Shown here: positions 1 to 7,309 of the stretch, piece after piece
Layout of the letters: every line of letters starts with the position of its first letter
How positions within the stretch are numbered: position 1 is the stretch's first letter
Assembly: GCA_902782625.1 (NCBI GenBank)
Contig: CACZNZ010000335.1
Coordinates: forward strand, 1 to 10,893
Reading direction: 5' to 3'
Source: an uncultured Lachnospiraceae bacterium
Lineage (GTDB): Bacteria > Bacillota > Clostridia > Lachnospirales > Lachnospiraceae
Length of the DNA: 10,893 nt
Notes under the pieces: generated by a model
Seen by the model: only the letters and a program-made list of their open reading frames with translations
The model's database searches: none
What the model was told of the DNA's origin: nothing
Position numbers and translations under genes: made by a program

Positions 1-153
1 AGTATATTCCGGAGGAATCCTGTTGTAATGATGTATCCGGGCAGATATGAGATCAAAGAGAAAATGACGCTGCGGTTGTTTGAACGGCTGGACGATGACA
101 ATTATTACCGGGCATTCCCGCTGGTTGAAAGGAGAATTGGAAATGATTATTAA
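1..153 (+). CDS. brxB: BrxB (DUF1788), C-terminal 50 residues only
   Basis: The window opens inside a reading frame that runs from base 1 to a TAA at 151-153 and encodes 50 residues, with no start codon of its own in view. Visible text includes NPVVMMYPGRYE near the start and YYRAFPLVERR near the end. I recognise this as the typical tail of BrxB, the DUF1788 protein that lies immediately before brxC in BREX type 1 loci. BrxB is usually about 200 residues, so roughly three quarters lie outside the window. It is a small core BREX protein required for function in studied systems, with no known catalytic motif. Its last 11 bases overlap the start of brxC, which suggests translational coupling. 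The call rests on the tail sequence plus position; the position is very strong support. Confidence 0.85.
   Translation, partial: SIFRRNPVVMMYPGRYEIKEKMTLRLFERLDDDNYYRAFPLVERRIGNDY
130..135 (+). promoter_or_regulatory. Ribosome binding site of brxC, inside brxB
   Basis: AGGAGA at 130-135 lies 7 nt before the ATG at 143. It fixes the brxC start there rather than at the in-frame TTG at 80, which has no comparable site. It is embedded in the last codons of brxB, as expected for coupled translation. Confidence 0.8.
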
Positions 154-3100
154 AGAGCTCTTTAAAAAAGATATTACCCGTCCGATCCAGGGCGTAGTAA
201 CGATAGGAAATGAGAATGAAGAGCAGAAGTGGCAGGAACTTGAAGAGTATGTCTGCACTGATGAGATTACAAAATCTTTCCGTACATTCTTTCGCAGATA
301 TCGCGAGTCCATCAACAATCCGACAGAGAAGATCGGCGTGTGGATTACCGGTTTCTTTGGATCCGGTAAATCTCACTTCCTGAAGATCTTGGGCTATATC
401 CTTGAAAATGAGGAAGTGGCCGGCTGGGAAGCTGTAAAGTATTTTGAAGACAAGATCAAAGACCAGATGGTGCTGGCAGATATCAAGACCTGTGCAAAAG
501 CAAATAACAAGGTCGTTCTCTTCAACATCGACAGCAAGGCAAAATCCGATTCCAAGACCAGAACGCAGGCCATCATGGATATCATGCTCAGAGCCTTTAA
601 TGAGTCTGTAGGATACTGCGGTACCAGTCCGTGGGTCGCTGATCTGGAACGTACTCTGGATAATGAAGGCAAGCTGAAGGATTTCATTACTAAGTTTGAA
701 GAGTATTCCGGCCGTAACTGGGAACAGACCAGAGCCAAGGCTCTGCTGAACCGTGATTATATTATCAGGGCACTGGTTGCTTCCCGCGATATGAGCGAGG
801 AAAGCGCAAAGAAGTTCATTGAAGATCAGACCAAGAACTTCACGAATACCACAGAGGAATTTGCAAAGATCGTAGATGACTACTGCACGAAGAATAAGAC
901 ACGCGTTATCTTCCTCATGGATGAAGTGGGACAGTTCATCGGTGATAATACGCAGCTGATGCTGAACCTGCAGACCTGCGTCGAGGATCTTGGAAAGTTC
1001 TGCCGCGGTCAGGCGTGGGTAGTTGTTACATCCCAGCAGGAACTGAAGGCGATGATTGACAGCACCAAGGATAAGCAGCAGGACTTTTCAAAGATTCAGG
1101 GTCGTTTCGATACCAGGCTGCTCCTAAGCGGTGCCAATGCGGATGAGGTTATTAAGAGACGTATCCTTGAAAAGAAGGATATCGCAGAGACTCCGCTCCG
1201 TGCATTATATGATGCCAACAGCAATAAGTTGTCACAGCTGATCCTTTTCCAGGCAAAGCCTACATGGTCCGGGTATAAGGATGCTGACGATTTTAAGAAC
1301 GTGTATCCGTTTGTATCCTATCAGTTTGAGCTACTCCAGAAGGTGTTCGAGGCAATCCGTGAGCACGGCATGAGTGAAGGCCGTCACCTGTCTCAGAATG
1401 AGAGATCCCTTCTTTCAGCTTTCCAGAATTCAGCGAAGAAGGCTGCCAATCTTGATTCCGGAATCCTGGTTCCGTTTGACAGCTTCTATTCCACCATTGA
1501 GGAATTTATCGATTATGATATCAAGACTGTTTTCTCCAATGCGGAGAGAAGAGCCGGGCTAGATGGTTTCGCCATCCGGGTGCTTCGTGTGCTCTTTATG
1601 ATTAAGCATGTGAAGGAGATGCCGGCAACGATCGATCGCCTGGCAACGCTGATGGTGGATAACATCAATGCGGATAAGGCGGCGCTGAAGAATAAGATTT
1701 TCGAGGCGTTGCAGCAGCTGGAGGAAGAGACGCTGATCCAGAAGAACGGTGAAGAGTACGACTTCCTGACCAATGCAGAGCAGGATGTGAATAAGCAGAT
1801 CAATAACTCTGCTTACAACGAAGGCGAAGTGCAGCGCACCATCTTCGATATCATCTATGACAAGGTGCTGGAAAGCAATAAGTACAGATATGAAGGGCGC
1901 TACGATTTCGGCTTGAACCGCTATGTGGATTCTGAGATAAAGGGATCCTTTAGTCAGGACAGCATCACCATCAAGGTGATCACACAGTTCTCTGGAATGC
2001 GTGATGAAACAGAATTCCAGGCAGAGTCTGTCCGTTCCAATTCCATTGTAGTCGATTTGACAGAGGGGACATTTATTGATGAACTGATCCGAGCAAATAA
2101 GATCGCAACCTTTAAACGTAATAATAGCGCTTCTATGTCCGCAGCCCTTACAGAGATCATGAGTAAGAAATCTGCGGAACTTTCCGACCGCATTAAACGT
2201 GCAGAAGATATTATACGTGCATCCCTTCGGACGGCTCCAATCTATCTCTCCGGGACAAAGCTGGATATTAAACAGAAGGATGGGAAAGACCGCTTGCAGG
2301 ATGCTTTAAAGGAGATGGTGAAGCATGATTATTTCAAGCTCCCGCTGGTGTCGTATTTCTATCAGGATCAGAGAAGCATCCTCTCCATGCTGAATGATAA
2401 CAACCTGACCTTAAGCGGAGATGATCTGTCCGGCGATTCCAATTTCGGTGCTTATGGTGAGATTACGACTAAGGTTAAGGATGATATGGGACTTCACAGG
2501 AAGGTTACTGTGAAGAGCCTTCTGGACCATTTTTCCAAGAAACCGTATGGATGGCGTGATCTGGATATACAGGGCATGATTGGTGTGCTGTGGAAGCATC
2601 ACAAGATCCAGATCCTTATTCATGATAATGAAGTGGATGAGCGCAACACATCTTTCAAGAATGACCTGGTACGAAAGAATAATACAGATACAATGGTAAT
2701 CCGCCTGCAGGAGAAGATCGATGAGCAGGTTCTGTATGCTGTAAAGCGCATCATGTCAGATGTTTATTCGGAAAACCTTCCGTTGGAAGAAAGCAAACTG
2801 AAGGAAGGCGTAGTTTCCTTTTTTACCAGAAAGAAAGATTTCTTAATCGGACTGAAGACAAAATACGGATCCGAATATGCCGGCTGCAGTGCGGCTGCCG
2901 AAGTGTATAAAGACTTCGACGCTATCCTACATGCTTCTGATACGCTGTCCATCTTCCAGGAGATCATCGACAGAAAAGAGAGCCTGGAAGACAAGGCAGA
3001 GACGCTGGAACAGTTGGAAGCATTCTACAAGGATGGCAGCAATCAGCAGAAGAATTATCAGGATGCAAAGGACATTTGCAGATGGTATGAACAGAACTGC

Positions 3101-3664
3101 TCACTGCAGAATCTGTCCGGTCTTGAAGATATCGTCAGGCAGATGAATGACATCATCTCTCTGGATATGCCGTTTACCAGAATGAATGAGTTAGCAAACC
3201 TTGTCTTCCAGGCGAACGCTGCCAAGGAAAAAATCCTTGATGAAAAGCTGGACCGTACGAAGAAAGCGGTGGAGAGAGACAGGGATACTGTAAGCCGTGA
3301 ACTGGCCGATGCTCTTGGAGCAGATCTTAATGATGATCAGAAGAGCCGTATTCAGGATAAGGCTGCCGAAGTGCTGGCTCAGTATGCTGAGTGGCTTGGG
3401 TCACTCAGCCGTCAGACTGCAAATATGGATTCCTATGTAACAGCAAGTGCGAGTAATCTTTCGGGATTCCGTCGTTTCATTTCGACTGTGATGAGTGAAG
3501 GAAGTGATATCCCGGTACGCGCAAAGAGAGTCCGCATCATTGATTGTGTTCCTACGGTCAATAAGAAGGTAAAGACGGCGGCCGATGTAGATGTGGTGTT
3601 GAGTGCTATTCGCGAGAAACTGCTGGCTGAGCTGGAAAATAATGACGAGATCGATCTGGGATAA
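143..3664 (+). CDS. brxC: BREX P-loop ATPase BrxC
   Basis: This is the large ATPase of BREX type 1, 1173 residues long, close to the roughly 1200 usual for the family. It begins MIIKELFKKDITRPIQGVV, a typical BrxC N-terminus. The Walker A motif GFFGSGKS is at residues 70-77 (Lys76, Ser77). A Walker B-like strand VIFLMDE ends in Asp260-Glu261, followed by VGQFIG. The C-terminal third is rich in charged helices: a stretch near residues 1010-1080 (KEKILDEKLDRTKKAVERD and onward) looks like coiled coil. No signal peptide or membrane segment is visible, so it should be cytoplasmic. An in-frame TTG at 80 would add 21 residues read from brxB in another frame; ATG 143 is preferred because of its ribosome binding site and the family N-terminus. 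Family knowledge: BrxC is needed for both methylation and phage exclusion, and probably uses ATP in a complex with other BREX proteins. The frame is intact, and pglX starts 11 nt downstream. Confidence 0.95.
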   Translation: MIIKELFKKDITRPIQGVVTIGNENEEQKWQELEEYVCTDEITKSFRTFFRRYRESINNPTEKIGVWITGFFGSGKSHFLKILGYILENEEVAGWEAVKYFEDKIKDQMVLADIKTCAKANNKVVLFNIDSKAKSDSKTRTQAIMDIMLRAFNESVGYCGTSPWVADLERTLDNEGKLKDFITKFEEYSGRNWEQTRAKALLNRDYIIRALVASRDMSEESAKKFIEDQTKNFTNTTEEFAKIVDDYCTKNKTRVIFLMDEVGQFIGDNTQLMLNLQTCVEDLGKFCRGQAWVVVTSQQELKAMIDSTKDKQQDFSKIQGRFDTRLLLSGANADEVIKRRILEKKDIAETPLRALYDANSNKLSQLILFQAKPTWSGYKDADDFKNVYPFVSYQFELLQKVFEAIREHGMSEGRHLSQNERSLLSAFQNSAKKAANLDSGILVPFDSFYSTIEEFIDYDIKTVFSNAERRAGLDGFAIRVLRVLFMIKHVKEMPATIDRLATLMVDNINADKAALKNKIFEALQQLEEETLIQKNGEEYDFLTNAEQDVNKQINNSAYNEGEVQRTIFDIIYDKVLESNKYRYEGRYDFGLNRYVDSEIKGSFSQDSITIKVITQFSGMRDETEFQAESVRSNSIVVDLTEGTFIDELIRANKIATFKRNNSASMSAALTEIMSKKSAELSDRIKRAEDIIRASLRTAPIYLSGTKLDIKQKDGKDRLQDALKEMVKHDYFKLPLVSYFYQDQRSILSMLNDNNLTLSGDDLSGDSNFGAYGEITTKVKDDMGLHRKVTVKSLLDHFSKKPYGWRDLDIQGMIGVLWKHHKIQILIHDNEVDERNTSFKNDLVRKNNTDTMVIRLQEKIDEQVLYAVKRIMSDVYSENLPLEESKLKEGVVSFFTRKKDFLIGLKTKYGSEYAGCSAAAEVYKDFDAILHASDTLSIFQEIIDRKESLEDKAETLEQLEAFYKDGSNQQKNYQDAKDICRWYEQNCSLQNLSGLEDIVRQMNDIISLDMPFTRMNELANLVFQANAAKEKILDEKLDRTKKAVERDRDTVSRELADALGADLNDDQKSRIQDKAAEVLAQYAEWLGSLSRQTANMDSYVTASASNLSGFRRFISTVMSEGSDIPVRAKRVRIIDCVPTVNKKVKTAADVDVVLSAIREKLLAELENNDEIDLG

Positions 3665-3675
3665 GGAGCAGGCAA

Positions 3676-6600
3676 ATGGATAAACGAGTATTACAGACTT
3701 ATTCTACATGGGCAAAAGAAAACCTTGAGAACCAGATCGAGGTTTCTCTGAAGGCTCTTGGAATCAATAGTGATAAAGATATAAAAAATGCAAAGAAAGT
3801 GGGCGACGTCACCACGATCGAGGGTGATCCCACATCCTATCCTGCAGACCTGTATGGGAAGAGAGAATCCATTATCAATCTTATAAAACGAAACGGATAC
3901 CGGAATATCATCGAGGAATTTGCCTATACATGGTTTAACCGGTTTGTTGCCCTGAGGTTCATGGAAGTTCACGGCTTCCTGCCGCATGGCTTCCGCGTAC
4001 TGTCCAATCCGGCAGGGGGGATTGAGCCAGAGATCCTTAAGAATCTGAATCTGGTGAAGGATGATCTGAAGCTGGATATAAACCTCTGCAATGAATATAA
4101 ACAGCAGGGAAAAATAGAGGAACTATTTCGGCATGTACTGATCAAGCAGTGTAATGTACTGTCCGGGATTCTGCCGATGCTCTTCAGCTCTGATATGGGT
4201 TATTTGGAACTTCTTCTGCCGACTAATCTCTTAAAGGGTGAAACTGTCATTACCAGACTGAATGAGATTCCGGAAGAAGCCTTCATGGAGGATGTAGAAA
4301 TCATCGGCTGGATGTACCAGTTTTATATCTCTTCCAAGAAGGATGCGGTATACGCTTCCAAGAAAACAATCACAAAAGATACACTACCAGCGGTAACGCA
4401 GCTATTTACGCCGGACTGGATCGTGCGCTATATGGCGCAGAATTCTGTGGGGAGACTGTGGCTGGAAAGCTATCCGAATTCTTCACTCCGTTTTGAGATG
4501 AAATACTATGTCGAGGATGCAGAGCAGACTCCGGAAGTGCAGAAGAAGATCGAAGAAATCAAGTATAAAAATGTGAATCCGGAAGAGATCCGTATCATCG
4601 AGCCATGCTGCGGTTCCGGCCATATCCTTGTCTATGTATTTGATCTGCTCTACAAGATGTATGAAGAGCGGGGATACCAGAAGAGGGACATCCCGACATT
4701 GATCCTGAAGAATAACCTCGTGGGCCTTGACGTTGATAAGCGTGCGGCTCAGCTGGCATCCTTTTCGCTGATCATGAAGGCCAGGAGCGTAAATAACCGA
4801 TTCTTCAATGATCAGTATTATGAAACTCCACATGTTTATGAAATGCAGGATTCCAAGCTCTTAAAGGAACTGGAATACCGTAAGCAGCTGAAGGATTTGA
4901 ACCTTCTGAATGACGAAGAAACAAAACTGATCACCTATTTGGTTGACACATTTGAAAACGGAAAGACCATCGGATCATTGCTGAAAGTGAAGCCGATTGA
5001 TTTTGCACGTCTGAATGGAGCGTTGGATAAGATCTCAAAGAATGCAGTTTCGAACCTGTTCAATATCGAGTTCCTGAACATGGGAATAAAGCGGCTGAGG
5101 GAATTGTCTAATCAAGCCAAGGTTATGTCAGCAAAATATGATGTGATGATTACGAATCCTCCCTATATAAATCCGTCTTCTATGGAAACTGTAGTTAAAG
5201 AATATGCTATTAAGAACTATCCGGACAGTAAGACTGATATGTTTGCTATGTTTATGGAGACCGGATTTCTAAAACACAATGGTTTTACAGCAATGGTAAA
5301 CATGCATAGTTGGATGTTTTTAGCAAGCTATGAAAAGCTTAGAAATACTGTTGAAAACGCTAGAATGCTTGTTACGATGGCGCATTTGGGCACACGTGCA
5401 TTTGAGGCTATTGCTGGAGAGGTAGTTCAAACCACTTCATTTGTATTAAGAACCAATTATATACGCGGTTTTAAAGGAACATATTTCAGGTTGATAGATG
5501 CTTCAACACAACAAGAAAAAGAAAACAAATTTTTACTAAGAGATAATGAATTTGTAGTTAGCCAAGATGTATTTGCTAAGATACCGGGTAAACCAATTGC
5601 TTATTGGTTAAGCAATCAAGTAGTTAATAATTTTGATACGATGAAAACGGTAGGAGATTACGGGAGCGGGAGAATTGGATTAGTTACAGGCGATACAGGA
5701 AGATTTATACGTTTTTGGCATGAAGTATCTAAAAACAAAATTGGCTTTGGAATGAAGGATAACGACGAGTCAATTGCATCAAAAAAGAGATGGTTTCCTA
5801 TTCATAACGGCGGAGAATTCAGAAAATGGTATGGGAATCTGGATAGTGTAGTCAACTGGGAAAATGATGGATATTTAATGAAATTCGACAATTATATGGG
5901 GAAACGAGTTAGATCTCATAATTATAATGGCGAGTATGCTTTCCAGAGAGCTCTGAGTTGGACCACCATTTCGACAGGGGATTTTTGCTGCAGGTATGCT
6001 GAAAATGGATTTATTTTTGATACAGCAGGTCCTTTCTTTATTGCTAATAGGCAGCAGGACTTGTTATGCATTATGGCATTTCTGGAATCAAAAGTTGCAA
6101 GTATGTATCTACGAGTATTAAATCCGACCATTAATTATCCTCCGGGATATATTCAAAGCGTGCCTTTCAGTGAAAGGTGTTTATCTCCAGAAATAAATTG
6201 TCTTGCTGAAATTAATGTTGGAATATCTCGAAATGACTGGAATTCATTTGAAATATCATGGGATTATGACGAGCATCCCCTTGTAAGATGGTCAAAAGGT
6301 TTATGGGATGCGACCGCTATAGGCGCGACAATGCATCATTATTACGGTGGACATCCTGAGGTAAAATCACCTGTTGAACTTTGCTTTATGTTATGGCAAG
6401 GGGAGTGCAAAGAACGTTTTGATAATCTGAAGGCTAACGAGGAAGAACTTAACCGAATCTTTATTGACATCTATGGCCTTCAGGATGAATTGACACCAGA
6501 GGTAGAGGATAAGGATGTGACCGTTCGTCTTGCTGATAAAGAGCGTGATATCCGTTCCCTAATTTCCTATCTTGTCGGTGTTGCTATGGGCAGATACTCG

Positions 6601-7296
6601 CTTGATGTTCCCGGTCTTGCCTACGCTGGCGGCGATTGGGATGCATCGAAGTATGTTACCTATCAACCGGACGATGATGGCATTATTCCGATTTACAACG
6701 AAATCGGCATGGAAGACGGACTCACCACAGTGTTGATTCAACTTATAAAGCAGATCTACGGTGAGGACACCTACAGGCAGAATATCGACTTTATTGCAGA
6801 AGCCCTTGGCAAGAATTCTAACGAATCCTCAGAGGAAACACTGAATCGTTATCTGAATGACGGCTTCTACGCAGATCATCTGAAGATCTATCAGAAGAGA
6901 CCGATCTACTGGCTCTTTACCAGTGGAAAAAAGGCTGGCTTCAAGTGCCTGATCTATATGCATAGGTACAATGAAGACACACTTGCCCGGATCAATGGTA
7001 AGTACTTCCTGCCAGAATCCACCCGGAAGAAGAACGAGCTGGATGAATTGAACGGCAGGATCGCGCATGCGGAAGGACGTGATAAGCTGAAGCTCGAAAA
7101 GCAGCGTCAGAATCTGGCTGCGGCATATAACGAGGCTGTTGAATACGGACAGATTCTGGATCACATGGCGAACCAATATATCTCCATTGATTTGGATGAT
7201 GGCGTGAAGGTGAACTATGCAAAATTCCAGGGCGTTGAAATTGTAACAGACAGTGGAACCAAGGTTAAAAAAGACCTGCTTTCCCCGTTGAAATAA
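3676..7296 (+). CDS. pglX: BREX-1 adenine-specific DNA methyltransferase PglX
   Basis: The gene encodes an N6-adenine DNA methyltransferase of 1206 residues, the usual size for type 1 PglX. It transfers a methyl group from S-adenosylmethionine to an adenine in an asymmetric motif, marking host DNA as self. The SAM-binding motif I is EPCCGSGHI at residues 309-317. The catalytic motif IV is NPPY at 494-497. The N-terminal 300 residues (including EFAYTWFNRFVALRFMEVHG) match the family's helical front part. Residues from about 1115 to 1160 are charged and probably coiled coil. The ATG at 3676 is preceded by AAGGAG at 3663-3668 (7 nt spacer), which overlaps the brxC stop. Odd points: bases from about 5110 to 6420 (residues about 478-915) are AT-richer than the flanks, as if the recognition part had been exchanged, and a run of six G occurs at 4015-4020. 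The target motif cannot be read from sequence alone. The frame is open throughout. Confidence 0.96.
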   Translation: MDKRVLQTYSTWAKENLENQIEVSLKALGINSDKDIKNAKKVGDVTTIEGDPTSYPADLYGKRESIINLIKRNGYRNIIEEFAYTWFNRFVALRFMEVHGFLPHGFRVLSNPAGGIEPEILKNLNLVKDDLKLDINLCNEYKQQGKIEELFRHVLIKQCNVLSGILPMLFSSDMGYLELLLPTNLLKGETVITRLNEIPEEAFMEDVEIIGWMYQFYISSKKDAVYASKKTITKDTLPAVTQLFTPDWIVRYMAQNSVGRLWLESYPNSSLRFEMKYYVEDAEQTPEVQKKIEEIKYKNVNPEEIRIIEPCCGSGHILVYVFDLLYKMYEERGYQKRDIPTLILKNNLVGLDVDKRAAQLASFSLIMKARSVNNRFFNDQYYETPHVYEMQDSKLLKELEYRKQLKDLNLLNDEETKLITYLVDTFENGKTIGSLLKVKPIDFARLNGALDKISKNAVSNLFNIEFLNMGIKRLRELSNQAKVMSAKYDVMITNPPYINPSSMETVVKEYAIKNYPDSKTDMFAMFMETGFLKHNGFTAMVNMHSWMFLASYEKLRNTVENARMLVTMAHLGTRAFEAIAGEVVQTTSFVLRTNYIRGFKGTYFRLIDASTQQEKENKFLLRDNEFVVSQDVFAKIPGKPIAYWLSNQVVNNFDTMKTVGDYGSGRIGLVTGDTGRFIRFWHEVSKNKIGFGMKDNDESIASKKRWFPIHNGGEFRKWYGNLDSVVNWENDGYLMKFDNYMGKRVRSHNYNGEYAFQRALSWTTISTGDFCCRYAENGFIFDTAGPFFIANRQQDLLCIMAFLESKVASMYLRVLNPTINYPPGYIQSVPFSERCLSPEINCLAEINVGISRNDWNSFEISWDYDEHPLVRWSKGLWDATAIGATMHHYYGGHPEVKSPVELCFMLWQGECKERFDNLKANEEELNRIFIDIYGLQDELTPEVEDKDVTVRLADKERDIRSLISYLVGVAMGRYSLDVPGLAYAGGDWDASKYVTYQPDDDGIIPIYNEIGMEDGLTTVLIQLIKQIYGEDTYRQNIDFIAEALGKNSNESSEETLNRYLNDGFYADHLKIYQKRPIYWLFTSGKKAGFKCLIYMHRYNEDTLARINGKYFLPESTRKKNELDELNGRIAHAEGRDKLKLEKQRQNLAAAYNEAVEYGQILDHMANQYISIDLDDGVKVNYAKFQGVEIVTDSGTKVKKDLLSPLK
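5110..6420 (+). other. AT-rich mosaic segment in pglX (putative target-recognition region)
   Basis: Composition shifts inside the open pglX frame. Hand counts of 60-base lines give 33% GC at 5461-5520, 27% at 5521-5580, 32% at 5581-5640 and 32% at 6181-6240. The same counts give 48% at 4561-4620 and 57% at 7021-7080, also in pglX, and 52% at 8581-8640 in pglZ. Codons change too, towards TTA, ATA, GTA, AAA and AAT. The shift starts just around the NPPY motif and ends before residue about 920, which is where sequence-specificity domains lie in this class of methyltransferase. Boundaries are approximate. I interpret it as an imported specificity module; relaxed codon selection in a fast-evolving domain is an alternative. 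Confidence 0.6.
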
Positions 7297-7309
7297 TCGG
7301 AGGTAGCAT

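Noticed and set aside
80-142. Upstream extension of brxC starting from TTG at 80
   Set aside because: It lies within brxB coding sequence in another frame, has no good ribosome binding site, and the extra 21 residues do not look like a BrxC N-terminus. ATG 143 does.
1374-1562. Small plus-strand frames inside brxC (also 2877-3146) and inside pglZ (9273-9497)
   Set aside because: They are out-of-frame shadows of well-supported genes with Arg/Ser-rich, low-complexity translations and no family match that I recognise.
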